From Delphinapterus leucas (Eukaryota; Chordata; Mammalia; Artiodactyla; Monodontidae), in the NCBI RefSeq assembly GCF_002288925.2, contig NW_022098072.1, forward strand, positions 20,877,489-20,941,488: a stretch of 64,000 bases of DNA, given 5' to 3'. Positions 45,378-57,799 of the stretch are shown here, in pieces; the first letter of the stretch is position 1; every line of letters begins with the position of its first letter. Both the position numbers and the translations under genes were made by a program. The notes below the pieces were generated by a model. That model saw only the letters and a list, made by a program, of their open reading frames with translations, had not been told where the DNA came from and did not search any database.

Positions 45378-47090
45378 GTATGTTTGTTTTTGATGAACTA
45401 TTTTAAAGTAAGTTGTAGCCCTTATAAGACTTTTTCCACAAAAATTTAAGCATGCATCTCATATTAACAGGGACAGTCTCCTACACCACAATGCTATCAT
45501 CACAGATCAGAAAATTAACATTACTCAGTAGTATCATTTAATGTATAGTCCATGACCAAATGACCCCGATTGTTTCAAAATGCATCATATATTCCCAAAG
45601 TACTCATCAAAATGCCTCTGTGAGGAAGATTATACTTGTTCTTATATTGCAGATGACAAAAATAAGATTCCAAAATAGGAAGCATGAACCAGTGTGCAAT
45701 AAGTATTGTATTTTGTCAGCCATCGTTGACGTATGGCTTCTTGTACCTACAGCCTTGGAAACCACTTGGGTTTTGAGCCAGCAACAGCAAGAGGGCCCCC
45801 GGTTTAGCAGCCCAGTAGGTCTGACTTGCTGAAGAGTGGCTCTCCATTCTACATTTCTGTCGTTTGACTCCTATGCTTTGTTTTTAATATTGCTGTAATT
45901 TGGGGGGACTCACTCTTTCCTAAAAATCTAAATTTCTAGAGTTCACATGGTCCCTGTCAAAGTATAGTTCTTGGACTGCAGGATTAGGTGTTAGGCAAAG
46001 GTAATGTTGGCATTTGCCTCTGTTTAGGATCACTGCAGTTAAATTTCTTTACTGCGGAATGGTTGGGTGCTATGTGCAAACCAGGCTAAGAATAACTCCG
46101 TTGGTTTGAGTTTTTTTGTTAGAGTGGATTATTTAAGGGTCTCAGGTATATTTCGTTTTAAACCATAATTAAAGTTTGGAGCTCCCAGTCAAAAAAACCT
46201 GAAAGTGGCCTCATAACTACCTCCCCTTCCACCTTTTCTCCTCCTTTCCACTAGACCTTTTAAAGAACCCTTTGACTCTGGTGACCACTAAATTGACAAA
46301 GAGGGGAGATCAGGGGCAATGGGAGCCCAGGGAGAGGGAGGGAGGTAACGACCCCTAGAGGGTGGGGGAGGGGTAGTACATACTTAAGTCCCTTAAGGAT
46401 GCAGGTGCTGAAAGAATTTGTGAAGACCTAAACAATTGAATTTCAGCACTTTTTGGATCTGGGACACTTTCTCAGGCTGGTTTGCCTTTTAATAGTTCCT
46501 CGTGCAGCAGTCAGGCAGGGAAGAGGGACCCATTCCAGCTCCTACATTTAACAAATCCTCTCAACTCTTTACACCTGTAGGCTGACAGCTCTCTCTGTCC
46601 CCTCCCCGCCCACCCCCTCCCCTTATCGGCCTGTGCTCCTCCCACAGCCTCCAGCAGGTGTGGGCTGCCTACACTTAGAAGCGCCCTGGGCTCCTGAGAA
46701 TGACAGGAGAACTGACACTCCTGGTCCCGGCTCACCAGGGTTCCCGTTAGCACCTGTAATCTTATAAGTCAGGGGAAAGCACTGCAGTTTGCAGTCTGCC
46801 ATGAGCATTTATATCCACCTTCTATGTAGGTGTGCCGTGCACAGCTTTCTCTTTCTCAGCAGCTCTCCCCCTTCCCACGACAGCTCTGAGACGTGGGGCT
46901 GTTGTGTAGTGATAGTTATTTCCATTCTGCCACTCGGGTTAGTTAGCTGATGTTCCGATTTACAGGGTTGTATAAAGTAGGAAAAGAGATTGAGGAAATA
47001 GGAAGTTTTGTCTTTCATCATTATCATTGTCAAAACAGAGTTCTCCTTATGTTTCTGAAACTTACAAAGCCTAGTTATTTAAGCTCCAAG

Positions 47091-47214
47091 TATTTTTTTT
47101 TTTTTTGGCTGCACCATGCGGCATGTGGGATCTTAGTTCCCCGACCAGGGATGGAACCTGTGCCCCCTGCAGTGGAAGCATGGAGTCTTAACCACTGGAC
47201 CACCAGGGAAGTCC
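47091..47214 (-). mobile_element. Short CHR-1-like SINE
   Basis: Minus strand: GGGGACTTCCCTGGTGGTCCAGTGG, then GGTTCCATCCCTGGTCGGGGAAC, ending in poly(A). About 120 bp. A weak TSD, CCAAGTATT (47085) versus CCAGGTATT (47215), suggests an older insertion. Confidence 0.9.
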
Positions 47215-47219
47215 CCAGG

Positions 47220-47420
47220 TATTATTATTAATTAAACTTTTTATTGACATACTGAAAAGATACATCATAAGAGTACAGCTTGATAAATTTACGCAAACTC
47301 CGCAGACTCGGTAACCAGCATTGAAGAAGAAAGAAACAGGCCATTACCAGCGCCCCAGAAACCACCTTCCCAGGGTGACCACCGTCCTGACTTCCCACAG
47401 CATAGATTAGTTTCAGCCCG
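47220..47420 (-). repeat. Ancient L1-like 3' fragment
   Basis: CAGGCCATTACCAGCGCCCCAGAAACCACC and GGTGACCACCGTCCTGACTTCCCACAGCATAGATTAGTTT match a familiar old LINE 3'-UTR wording in antisense orientation. Confidence 0.6.
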
Positions 47421-47715
47421 TTTTTGTGTTTTATAGGAACCAAGTTCCAAGTATTTGACAAGTAAAACAAAACTGAATATATTTTTTAAAAAAAGGGACT
47501 TAGAAGCCCATATATACCTTTGGACTAGGGGAGGTCCAGGGTAAGAAAGAGCAGAATGCCAATGTCAAAGCAGTGTTTTTTCTTTCACTGTTTCTGAAAC
47601 GGAAGGGTGACATTACAGCAGTGAATCACATGCTGGGAGTGACAGAGGAGCCCAGAGGACCTGTGGAGAAAATCATAGTAATAGAAATGCACCTACAATT
47701 GCCACATCCAAAGAG

Positions 47716-47718
<3 letters not shown>

Positions 47719-47764
<46 letters not shown>
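47719..47764. repeat. (TG)23 microsatellite
   Basis: Uninterrupted TG dinucleotides for about 46 bp, likely polymorphic. Confidence 0.97.
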
Positions 47765-47771
<7 letters not shown>

Positions 47772-49159
47772 TTGCCTTACAGATTAAATTACAGCAACTT
47801 TCTGAGATGGGAGGTCTTGGACCCCCTTTTCCAGTCCTCATGTAGAGTGGGACCCCACCTTCCCAGCTGGTGATCCGGAGGAGCCAGGTCAGAAGCTGGT
47901 CAGGGCCCACTGTGCTGGGATGAGAGTCAAGGCCAGCCAGACCCCTTAAGTATTCTAGGGGGTTTGTCTTCATTGATTGGGTTGTTCTATGAAAATAGTC
48001 TTTCAGTCTTCAAGGGACTCTAGCAGTTTCCTCTAACAGGACAGATCTTGAAATCTGACTTTTCCAGTACCTTGGTTATATGCCAGTCACTGGCTAGTAT
48101 TATGACACAAAACTTGAGGGAGGTAAGGTTCTCAAGTGAAGATTTAAACCCACTTGTAACATTCTCTGAATTATAAAATGAAGTGAATTTTACAAGAAAA
48201 AATTTTTACTCTTGTGCTTCAAAAAAGCCATTTTGCTCCACAGAGTGAAAGAACATTTTGTAGAACCTGGCGTGATAGAAATTGATGGCTTGTTTCATTT
48301 TCCCTTGGAGAATTAAAAGTGCTTCACATGCATCACTTTATATTTTAAGTAGTCCAATGAGGTGTAGGTTTAAATGGGATACATAATTTAGTAAAGGTCC
48401 GTAGTAAAATGGAACTAATTTTTTATTATGCAAGCAATGACTAATTTTGCACTAGGAAAATAATGCCTTTTATCAAGGAGCAGTTAAGGGGATTTATCTT
48501 GCCATCCAGAGATAATTCGGTTATTCCCTTCTGGGTAAAAATTAGCATTGCAAAACCACATTTTCTATTTTATAAGATCGTTTACTTAGTACCCAAAACG
48601 TTTCTAATAGTTAGGGCATCTGTAAAAGCAGTCATTTACTTTGTCTGCATTATTATTATTTGGCAGACTTCTCGATCTTTGTTTCAGATGCAAGGTACCT
48701 GCAGAGTACAGATATTTTGAGATAAGAAAACCTTGAATCCACATTCAGTATTGAGAAGGTTATACTTATGTATTTCATCTTTCATAATTAAATGTAAAGC
48801 ACTTATTTGCCTATATCATACTCTTAGATTTTTTTGTTGCTATTAGTTTCATGGCCTAAGTCACATTCTTATGAGTATTTTGCAACAAATTAAGGAGGCT
48901 GTAAAGTAAACCGACTCTTTATTAAACAAATATAACATAATTTATACAGATAGATGAGTGTTGTCTCCTTCAGAATAAACCCCTCTGAATTCGGGATCTT
49001 TTTTCCAGCAAGGTTGCCTCAGGATCTAGGGCCTTAGCTTTTGAGACTTAAACGTAACTTGGAACCAAATCTGGTAAATACGTAAAGGGTGAGCAGCTTA
49101 CCGAGATATGCTAGGGAGGGGGCTAGCATATCTTGAGTCTCCATAAGAAGACTTGTATA

Positions 49160-49300
49160 TACATCAGTGTCCCTGCAAGAAGGGAACTGCTGTCTCCATT
49201 TGATAGCTGGGCAAGTTCAAAGAAGTAAATGGCCCACCCAAGTTCACATAACTAGTAAGTGGGTTTGATCTCAGAGTCATTTACTCTTCCTGTCTATTAT
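49160..49300 (-). repeat. MIR fragment
   Basis: CTGTCTCCATTTGATAGCTGGGCAAGTTCAAAGAAGTAAATGGCCCACCCAAGTTCACATAACTAGTAAGTGGG follows the reverse-strand MIR core. Confidence 0.75.
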
Positions 49301-50515
49301 GCTGATTATTTTATTTATGCTTTTTTAACTGTGTTTAGAAGAATGTATCTCTATAGTCATAAAACCGATTTTTTTTGGGTCTGGTTTATGAACCGTTTAC
49401 AGATGTAAATGACCAAGAGGATATAAAAACTATTTTGAAAAATGTTACCGTTATTGAAATAAGCAGCTTCTTGAGAGGAGAACACTAATATAGATGTCTG
49501 TGTTCTATTAACGTATATGAGAAAATGAGTGAAATTCTGCGTCATATATGATAGAGGACCTCACCCACTTTTCTAAATTATCTGACTTGAATGTCACACT
49601 AAGTTTTTAAAAAATTTGTTAGTTAACCTACTGGATTGAGAGTCACTCACTTCACACAGTATGTGAGTGACTTGAGGAACTTGAACTTGATTGCTTTTGG
49701 CTGGAGAGCCAGAAGCACTTGCTGCATAAGGTCGTGCTTTCACAGACAGATAATCTTGTTGCCTTGGGCCACCAGGCAACACTGAAAGTGGGAGTTTAGG
49801 CCCCTGTGAGGCTGCGGCCCCAGGTTGGGTTGGAGGCCACTGCCACCTGGAGGTTAGGCCAGAGGGTGCTCTGGGTGGCACAGTGCTTGGTGCAGGTGGT
49901 TTTAAGTCTTTAAGGAACTGGAATTTTGCTAGTAATGTCCCTTTTCTAAGGGTATCAGCCTAGAATTTTTGAGATGTAGCAAATAAAACATTTTCATATC
50001 ATAAGTCCAAGACTACTTATTGCTCTTCTGCTTTGTGACTTTTTAATCTACATTATTAAAAAAATTTTATATCATTAAAAAGGTACTTCTGTCGAGTCCA
50101 AAATATATAAAGGTAGTATTTAAATTCCACACAGTTCTTGGCACATACGGGTGCCCAATAAATGTTTTCTGAGCTGAATCGAACACAAAAATTTACAAAG
50201 TATGTTGAATGTACTATACCATATTTTATAGTCTCTTGTAGAGATCTGTTTGCTGGCATGGGTAAACCATTTTTTTTCAAATACACTAAGCAGGACAGTA
50301 GAGTATTTCGTACAATATAATTGACAAAACAATAAAAAAGTGTTATATACCTAACACATTGAGTAAGGTGGGCCAATGAGACGGAGAACCAGGGGGCTGG
50401 GGAGAAGCCAGGCAGGAAGCCCTGTGCTCCTCTGGAAGTGTCAGGGCCAGCTCCGGGTGGTGAGTCTTATTCAAGACAAACTCATGCCAATCATTAAAAA
50501 AAAATCTCTTTCCAG

Positions 50516-50687
50516 AAACCAAAAACTCCAGCATCTCCTGCCACAGAAGAGGATCCCTGCCCTTCCTTTCCAAAACCCCCAGTGGACCCCACGAAGACTA
50601 GAAGGATAAGCAGTGCCCGGGCGCGCTTACTCAGGGCGGCCTCGCAGGGGGCTCTTCTGCCAGACATGACTCTTCCTTCTGCTCAGC
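50516..50687 (+). CDS. ARMC2: ARMC2 exon 4
   Basis: 172 bp between the acceptor AATCTCTTTCCAG and the donor C|GTAAGG (50688). In the frame inherited from exon 3 (phase 0) it encodes KPKTPASPATEEDPCPSFPK, then PPVDPTKTRRISSARARLLR and AASQGALLPDMTLPSAQ, residues 98-154, plus one base of codon 155. The proline-rich text followed by a basic RRISSARAR patch is the ARMC2 pattern. RRIS could serve as a basophilic-kinase site, which is inference. GC content is high at its 3' end (GCCCGGGCGCGC). Confidence 0.94.
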
Positions 50688-50880
50688 GTAAGGCCACATA
50701 ACATCCTTTAAAACCTGGGGGCAAGCATGTTTCTTGAGTTTGCACACAAGAGTTATTTTTATATCATGTTTTTCAAACTGCACATGATTTTTTATGTTAA
50801 CTTCGTTAATCTTGTGCAAAAGCTGGTTAAGAAACATTTTATGGGTGTTTATTAAGGTTTTTTAAAAAAAAGTTACTTGG

Positions 50881-51091
50881 GGCTTCCCTGGTGGCGCAGT
50901 GGTTGGGGGTCCGCCTGCCGATGCAGGGGACGCGGGTTCGTGCCCCGGTCCGGGAAGATCCCACATGCTGCAGAGCGGCTGGGCCCATGAGCCATGGCCG
51001 CTGAGCCTGCACGTCCGGAGCCTGTGCTCCGCAACGGGAGACGCCACAACAGTGAGAGGCCTGTGTACCGCAAAAAAAAAAAAAAAAAAAG
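50881..51091 (+). mobile_element. CHR-type SINE, standard form
   Basis: Starts GGCTTCCCTGGTGGCGCAGTG and ends in about 18 A. A perfect 13 bp TSD, AAAAGTTACTTGG, lies at 50868-50880 and 51092-51104. It is in sense orientation, 193 bp after exon 4. Confidence 0.96.
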
Positions 51092-52219
51092 AAAAGTTAC
51101 TTGGTAGAAAAAGAATATTAGGATAAGTGTTCTTTAATGAATGCGTTTACCTATTGATATATTGGAAATCATTTCTAAATTAGACTTCAAAAAGTTGTTA
51201 ATTTCATTAGGCATATTTAAGATTCATATAATGTACGCTAAGCTTAGGTCTTTGAAAATACCTTTCTGATCCCGTGTGAAAATGTAAGCACAGGTTGAAT
51301 AGGGCTTATCCTGTGGCCACAGAAGTGCTGGCATGTATCTAAACCTGGAAACAGAGAAGCTAAAAACCTCACATCCTACGGAATGCCCCCAATAATTGGA
51401 ATCACCCCCTGTCCAGGGCACACTAAGAGTTTTTCAAACTGTAGGAAATGTCCGATTAGTTGGATGACAATCGATTTAGTGGATCACACCAACATTTAAA
51501 ACAATGAAGTAGAATAAAATAGAATGAAAAATGTCAGGGCATATTGCAGACAATAAATGTTAGTATGGCTTCAAGGACTTCAGTCACATACATGTGTGTT
51601 CAGGATCATATTACAAGTTTACTATACGTTATATTTATATTACAAATTTATCATTACTATATGTAGCCCCAAAAGTTAGAAATCCACTTTAACAGGGGCT
51701 GATAGAATTGGCCCTCCTTCAGTCAACAGGATAGATGAAGAGGAGGGATAGGTTTACACTCAGAGAGAGGAGATAATCTGAAGATGATCCCAAAAGTTAC
51801 AAGCCACCACCTTAGGATCCTACTTGTTTGACATACAAGCCTTTTCTTTTAATTAGTCACCAACATTTAAATGTAGAAGATTTCATGGAAGAATCTAGAT
51901 GTATGACTTTTTGTGAAAAATTGGAAGATCTCGCAACGCTGGGCCCGCTTTCTGTGCAGCCCCCATGGGGAGTGATTGAGCTGAGTAGCCCCCAGCCCCA
52001 TTAGTCCGGGATATGATCTGCAGTCCCCATGTCTCCCCCGCCCACTGCACTCATTTTCCTGTCTGGTCCCTAATGATCCCTGATGCAGCTGAAGAGGTAG
52101 AATCAAGGAGAAAGGAAGAGACAGAGACAGCGCAGGGTGTGCATACCACACCTCGATGGCGTACGGAGTGTGTAATTAGGCAATCTGCTTTACCTTGATG
52201 TCCCAGTTTGTTTCTTTTC

Positions 52220-52740
52220 TAACAGTCAATCAGGTATTTATTGAGCCCCTACTAACTGCCAGGTGCCAGTCTAGGCCAACAGAGTCCTGCTCTCAAAGAG
52301 CTTGTGAGGGGAGACAGGCAATAAACTGGAAAGCCAAGAAGTAAGACAGCAGTTGGGTTCTGAGTGCTAAGAAGAAGGTGAGCTAGATGCTGGGCTAGGG
52401 GGTGACTGTGGCAGGAGGAATCGTGTCACCTCTGGAAGGTGTCTTTGAGGAGGTGGCCTCTGAGTTGAAATGTGAATAATGAGGAGAAGGCAGCCGGGTG
52501 GAAATCTGTAAACACAGTGCCCAGGCTGAAGCCGAGGCCGGAGATGGGCGCAGACTCGGCTGGTGGACCCCAAGGCCCATGTGGCTGGAAAGGGGAGGGA
52601 GCTGAGGACACAGGGCCCATTCAGGGCCGGGCCAGGGGGGACATGGCCAGGACTTTATTCTTTCTGCAGTGAAAAGCCAGGGCAGGGTTTGAGCAAGGGA
52701 GAGACATCATCTGATTTGTTTCTTAATAGTAGCTGCACGT
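52220..52740. repeat. Second long relative of the repeat at 5085-6560
   Basis: The same order of phrases appears: GTATTTATTGAGCCCCTACTAACTGCCAGGTGCCAG, CTCTCAAAGAGCTTGTGAGGGGAGACAGGCAATAAAC, GAGGTGGCCTCTGAGTTGAAATG and ATCATCTGATTTG. It covers about the first third of the longer copy. Confidence 0.6.
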
Positions 52741-52825
52741 TTAGACTCACCCGAGGGACTTTTCAGATGTTGCACCACCAGGGCCCCAGTCAGACCAGTT
52801 ACATCAGAAAGAATTGGTACTTACG
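52740..52825. repeat. MER5/Charlie-like hAT fragment
   Basis: GACTCACCCGAGGGACTTTTCAGATG, then CCAGGGCCCCAGTCAGACCAGTTACATCAGAA, corresponds to the common 'aatcacctggggagcttt...ccaggccccaccccagaccaatta' text of MER5/Charlie elements. Confidence 0.5.
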
Positions 52826-53629
52826 GGAGCTGAGTGCTTGCCAAGGTGAGAGGCAATGGGCTCGGGAGCCACGGTGCAGGGTGAGGTCAGACTCAGATAG
52901 GAACAGGGTCACTTCTTGTAAACAGGATGGCAGAGCTGGAGTGAGGGTTGCTGAGCTGTTGTTTATCAGATGTTTTTGCTTCTGAGCCTGAATGCCGCAC
53001 ACATTTAACTCTCAGTGGCTTCCATTTGAAAATCCTGCTGCTTGCTGAGCTGTTGCCATGTATGTGAAGGTGACAGGAGAGACAGATGTTTCCCCACCAG
53101 CCGAGGCATGTCTCTGTTTCTGTTCTTCCATCCACCCTGTTGGCAGTTGCCCCCTTCACCACTCCCATCATCCCTGGGGTCTGCGTCAGCACCCAGGAAA
53201 CAGAGGCAGTAAAAAGTCATTGTCTTTTAAAAGCACACATCACCCAATTTAAAAAACCATTCTAATGCTCCAGCCTTGGACTCATTTTCCTTTGTACAGG
53301 AGCTCCCTGGGCTTATTTCAGAGTCCCTATTGTTTAGAAAAGGTATCCTTTGTTGGGTAACAGGCTATAAAGGCCTGTGGTGGAGACTGAGACAGAGAGA
53401 ATGTCCCTGCCCCTGGTGTGAAGTCATTAGTAGCTGACACCTCCCCAGGCAGGGCTGGTTTGGTGCCGTGGCAGGTTTGGAATTCCTGTTTGAAGAAAGT
53501 GAAAGAAAAGATGTGTGTCGTCATGTTTGTAGGGCCAGCAGTTTAATCACTTGTGTTCAAATAGGGTTTTTGGCTGGAGGTGACCGTGTTGCTAACGTCC
53601 CCCTTACTCCAGCTGGACGGAGACCTCAG

Positions 53630-55300
53630 TGCAGGCTCCACCTTCTCACGATCTCTGTCATCTTAGCCACCACGGACAGGCTTCCTATGTGGGCTTCCTA
53701 AATATCCCCGGGTCTGTATTCTCCATCCCAACACTGCCCCACTGCTTTTATCACCTCTTGCCTTGTCCCTGGTCATCCAGCGCTCCTTTCCTGCTCCACC
53801 CTCCGCTCGCTGGGGGGCTGCGGGTGGGTCAGCACAAGGACCCTGGCCCTTGGAGCAGCCAGCAGAACGTGGGCACCAAGCGCCCACGCAGACATGGCTG
53901 TGAGCAGCAGCCTTGTCCCTTCATCCCAGTGGGCCATGAAAGATGATGGTTTTCTCTCCGTGTGCCATAAGGGACAAGAGGTCAGGAAGCAAATAAAAAT
54001 TAGATTTGCATCATCTTCTTGCTGAAAACCTTTCAGAGGGCCCCCCATGCCTAAAGGAGAGCTTGCCAAACAGTTCCAGGGAACACTTTTGGCAAAAATA
54101 TTAATAGCTTTTCCTTGGAGGAAGGGTCCTGTGCTCAATCTGTGCCTACTTCCCCTCCCTCTTGGAGAGCCACAGTGCACGTGAGCATGTTAAAGGGTGG
54201 GGAAGGCCATCTAGTAAAGTCACCTGTTTCATTTAAATTCAGCCCAGCATTTTACAAACCTACTTGACTGTGGAATCTGTCTTTTGGGGAACACAGTTTG
54301 GGAAACACCGACCTAGCACAGAAGTTGGCAAACTTCTTCTGTAAAGGGCCAGAGAGTGAATGTTTTAGACCTAGTGGGCCACAGAGTCTCTGTTCAACCT
54401 ACTCAGCTCTGCCATTGCAGCAGACTGATTTATGGCTGCTAAAATTTGAATTTCATATAATTTTCACATGTTACAAAATATTGTTCTTTTGATTTCTTTT
54501 TTCTCAACCATTTAAAAATATAAAAGCCATTCTTAGCTTGCAGGCTATACAGAAACAGGCGGCAGGCCAGATTTGGTGGGGCTGCAGTTTGCTGACTCCT
54601 GGTCCAGGGGATGAAGTCTTCACTGTGCAGCGTGCATAGTTCTGCCCCAGCCTAACATTCCAGGCCCTTCTCGCCCCTCTCCTTTGCCTGCCTACACCCC
54701 CTGCCTCTGGTCTGCGCACCAGCAATATGGAACCCTTACAGTTCCCCACACCCATCCTGCTGTTTCATGCCTCATGCGGTCTGCTATATAATTTGCTGGA
54801 CCCAGGCATAATGAGAATGTGGAGCTCTTTGTTCAAAAATTGTTTAGAATTTCAAGATGGCAACAGCAAATCATTAAACCAAGTTCAAGGCCCTTCTAAG
54901 CATGGGGTCCTGCTTGACTGTACAGCTTCGACACACTTGAAGCTGACTCTCTCTCCAGACTTTTGTTCCCTTTTCTCAGAACTCTTTTTTGGCCTCCTAT
55001 TAACCTTTTGGAATGCTTTTCAGGCTCCACCTTCTCTATGAATCTTTCCCTGACCAACTCCAACCCCTCAGGACTCCCCTGCTCTCTTACTCATCCTTAC
55101 CTGGCGCAGGCCACACTGTACTGAATCTCTGTCTGGACGCATCTGCCTCTCTGTTTCCCCTACTAGACTGAACAACTTCAGTAGGAAAAGGGGTTTTCTC
55201 TATTTGAAGCCCGAGAGCATGAAACAGGGTGTAGTCTATAGTAAGTGCCAAAGAAAATATCTGTGAAACAGGACAGTTCCTACACGGTAAGGCTACTGGT
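53630..55300 (+). repeat. L2-like LINE fragments, interrupted
   Basis: Pieces of L2-type 3' text occur on the + strand: TCTTCTTGCTGAAAACCTTTCAGAGGGCCCCCCATGCC (about 54013), TTCTGCCCCAGCCTAACATTCCAGGCCC (about 54641) and TTCTCTATGAATCTTTCCCTGACCAAC (about 55031). A hAT element at 54319-54601 interrupts them. The assignment of each piece is uncertain. Confidence 0.45.
54319..54601. mobile_element. Non-autonomous hAT (Charlie/MER-type) DNA transposon
   Basis: About 283 bp with matching terminal inverted repeats: CAGAAGTTGGCAAACT at the left and AGTTTGCTGACTCCTG at the right (reverse complement CAGGAGTCAGCAAACT). Inside are TTCTGTAAAGGGCCAGAGAGTGAATGTTTTAG and GCGGCAGGCCAGATTTGG, typical of this family. 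No transposase is present. Confidence 0.8.
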
Positions 55301-55451
55301 TGTAGAATCCTTTTGAAGTGTACCATGATCTCTTACAAAATTAGTACAACGTGCTGCACATATTTTCCAGAGAGACCTAGAGCATCGTTACTCATGTTCA
55401 GTTGAATGGTGGACATCTAGCAGGAGTAAGAGTGAGCCCCAGGGCCACTCT

Positions 55452-55657
55452 TTTTTTTTTTTTTTCTGTACGCGGGCCTCTCACTGTTGTGGCCTCTCCC
55501 GCTGCGGGGCACAGGCTCCGGACGCGCAGGCTCAGTGGCCATGGCTCACGGGCTCAGCTGCTCCGCGGCATGTGGGATCTTCCCGGACCAGGGCACAAAC
55601 CCATGTCCCCTGCATCGGCAGGCGGACTCTCAACCACTGTGCCACCAGGGAAGCTCC
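55452..55657 (-). mobile_element. CHR-type SINE, standard form
   Basis: Minus-strand copy with poly(T) at 55450-55465 and AGCTTCCCTGGTGGCACAGTGG at the right. An imperfect TSD, GGGCCACTCT (55442) versus GGGCCGCTCT (55662), is likely. Confidence 0.92.
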
Positions 55658-55984
55658 CCGGGGCCGCTCTTCGCTGTAGTAATAACTGACAGCTCGCTCC
55701 AGTAGATTGTGAAGACAGAGGGGCTGCAGCTCCTCCGTCCACAAGTAGGGTTGCATTTTTCCCTCTAGAACAGAAGCTCCATGGCGGCTGGGACTTCTCA
55801 GTTCACCACTGGACCACCAGCCCCTGCAACAGCATCTGGCACACGGCAGTGGATGCTTCATAAATATTTGTGGAGTGAAATAAACGAATACTAAAATATA
55901 GGGACAGGCTAACAATGCTTTGTAATCTAAAATGAAGTATGTGCTTTGTAATTCAGACCTAGAGATATTTAAGGTTGTCTGGTG

Positions 55985-56345
55985 CTGTGGAGAGAGCCCT
56001 GGACTAGAAGTCAGGATTCGTGGGTTCCATTAATAATAATGATCATAACTTCTGGGTTTTGAGTGTGGTATCACCACAGAAGTCACTTTACCAGGCCATT
56101 ATCACTTGGGACCACTTGAGGAAGGGGAGAGAAGCTGAGTGAGCTGCCTGCGTCACACAGCCTGTACTTGACCCCAAGTCTGATGGAATGCCAAGCCCAT
56201 GCTCTCCCCACCATACAGTCTCGGCTCTCCCCGAACCTGCTCTGTGACCTTAGACTGGTCACCTTACCTTTGGGTTCTCCATTTTCTCATCTGAAAAATG
56301 AAGGTTAGACTAGCCAATCTCTAAGGTTCCTTTCTGTTGTAAAAT
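55985..56345 (+). repeat. MIR interrupted by a second, reverse MIR
   Basis: The + strand MIR begins GAGAGCCCTGGACTAGAAGTCAGGATTCGTGGGTTCC (55990-56026). It breaks off and resumes with GAACCTGCTCTGTGACCTTAGACTGGTCACCTTACC and CCATTTTCTCATCTGAAAAATGAAGG (56232-56305). Between them, 56030-56220 reads as a reverse MIR (GAGTGAGCTGCCTGCGTCACACAGCC, CCAAGCCCATGCTCTCCCCACCATAC). Confidence 0.7.
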
Positions 56346-56699
56346 TCAGTGTTTGGAAAGCACGGAACTTAGAGGAGCAGACAAGGTGGATTTGTTATTG
56401 TTGGTTTTTATTGGTTTGATGGTTCAAGTGCAGAAAAGGAAACCCTGAGTCATTTTGGAAAAGCTTGCAAAACTATTTCTCTATATGAAGCTCATCCCTC
56501 TTGCCCCTTTGAAAAACATATTTTATCATGGACTAGAGTATAGTAGCAGCATCGTGGGTAAGCTATTCCTAATGTCAATTTGCTGATGAAGAAACAGTGT
56601 TGTATTTTAAGTCTAAGGATCTGTAGCCGTAAACACAGTAGGTGTTTCAGTTCAGAGTCTGGACTTCTTTTTTGCAGCTTTATCTTATTCCTTTTTAGA

Positions 56700-57215
56700 A
56701 AGCCTTCTAAGTGTTTCAGTGCCCTCCTGTGTCCCCGCCTGGGAGTCGTCTGCTGGGCCTCCAAGAGCCGGCCCCTGCTTCTCTGATCACCTTTCTCCTC
56801 CCCTTCCCGTCACACACTCCACTTGAGCATGCCAGGCACACTCCTGCCTTTGGGCCTCCACACCAGCTCTTCCCTCTGCTGGAAATACTGTCCCTCATCA
56901 TGTGATGGCTTGATGCCTTACCTCCAGTAAGGGTTTGCCTGCCATGCCCACCTGTTCAAAATTGCTACCTGCCCCAATTCCCAATCCCCTTTTACCCTTC
57001 TCCACTTTTCTACTTTTTCTTTTTTCCATAGCACTTATTATCTATATACTTCATTTATTATGGTCTGTTACTTATTGTCTATTGTGTAGACAGGTGTATT
57101 GTTAGGATGTAAGCCCTATGAGGGCAGGGATCTTTGTTCTGTCACTAATGCATCCCAAGTGCTTCGGACAGTGCCTGACATCAGGAAGGTACTCAATAAA
57201 TATTTCTGAATGAAA
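56700..57215 (+). repeat. L2 LINE 3' end
   Basis: The end of the element is clear: GATGTAAGCCCTATGAGGGCAGGGATCTTTG, then CATCCCAAGTGCTTCGGACAGTGCCTGACATCAGGAAGGTACTCAATAAATATTTCTGAATGAA (57107-57213). Upstream text (TTTGGGCCTCCACACCAGCTCTTCCCTCTGCTGGAAATAC; GCACTTATTATCTATATAC) is also typical of L2. Confidence 0.9.
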
Positions 57216-57475
57216 AGTTACTAACATGATCAAATTCAGGAAAAAGAATTGTTATGGGACACAGAAGTATTTATGTGGACTTAGGTAGTTCATAAACCTC
57301 AATTAGAGTAGTTACCTACAGGTAGACTCAAAGCTAATAGAGCTAAGATTCTATTCATTTTTACCTGCTATATTGATGATGTCAAACCTAAAATAGTGGT
57401 GAGGTCTTGCATACGTTCAGGGAGGCTTTATCCGTACAATTCCAGACTTGATCACTATAAGTCATATGTAGTTTT

Positions 57476-57688
57476 TTTTGTTTGTTTTTTTTTTTTGCGG
57501 TACACGGGCCTCTCACAGTTGTGGCCTCTCCCGTTGCGGAGCACAGGCTCCGGACGCGCAGACTCAGCGGCCATGGCTCACGGGCCCAGCCGCTCCGCGG
57601 CATGTGGGATCCTCCCGGACCGGGACACAAACCCGTGTCCCCTGCATTGGCAGGTGGACTCTGAACCACTGCGCCACCAGGCAAGCCC
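57476..57688 (-). mobile_element. CHR-type SINE with a novel sense-strand splice acceptor
   Basis: Standard ~200 bp copy on the minus strand. A perfect 13 bp TSD, CATATGTAGTTTT, lies at 57463-57475 and 57689-57701. It lies antisense to ARMC2, 111 bp before exon 5. Other copies read CTCTCACTGTTGTGG. This one reads CTCTCACAGTTGTGG on the + strand, creating CAG after a poly(T) tract. A possible donor, CAG|GTGGAC, lies at 57654. Confidence 0.95.
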
Positions 57689-57799
57689 CATATGTAGTTT
57701 TAAAATTGTATAAATTCTTGGATTGAAAAAAATATATTGAAAGATAGTGATTCCTAAAATAAGAAATGCTTTGACAAAACGTTTCCTTGGTTATTACAG

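Larger units (their letters stand above)
42436..50515 (+). other. ARMC2: ARMC2 intron 3
   Basis: About 8.1 kb, phase 0. It contains a HAL1/L1M-like antisense region (42950-43860), an MLT1 LTR piece (44005-44150), an unclassified stretch (44220-45080), SINEs (45179, 47091), an L1-like fragment (47220-47420), a (TG)n tract (47719), a reverse MIR (49160-49300) and a + strand MIR tail (about 50135-50175). The segments 45380-47090, 47770-49160 and 49300-50130 hold no gene or repeat that I recognise. Confidence 0.85.
50688..57799 (+). other. ARMC2: ARMC2 intron 4
   Basis: About 7.1 kb, phase 1. It contains SINEs at 50881 (sense), 55452 and 57476 (antisense), a relative of the long ancient repeat (52220-52740), hAT pieces (52740-52825 and 54319-54601), L2-like text (53630-54300, 54605-55300 and 56700-57215) and nested MIRs (55985-56345). 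The segments 51110-52215 and 52830-53620 hold nothing I recognise. Confidence 0.85.

Noticed and set aside
47573..47973. Open frames through the (TG)n tract giving Val-Cys and Thr-His repeats
   Set aside because: They are translation artefacts of a microsatellite.
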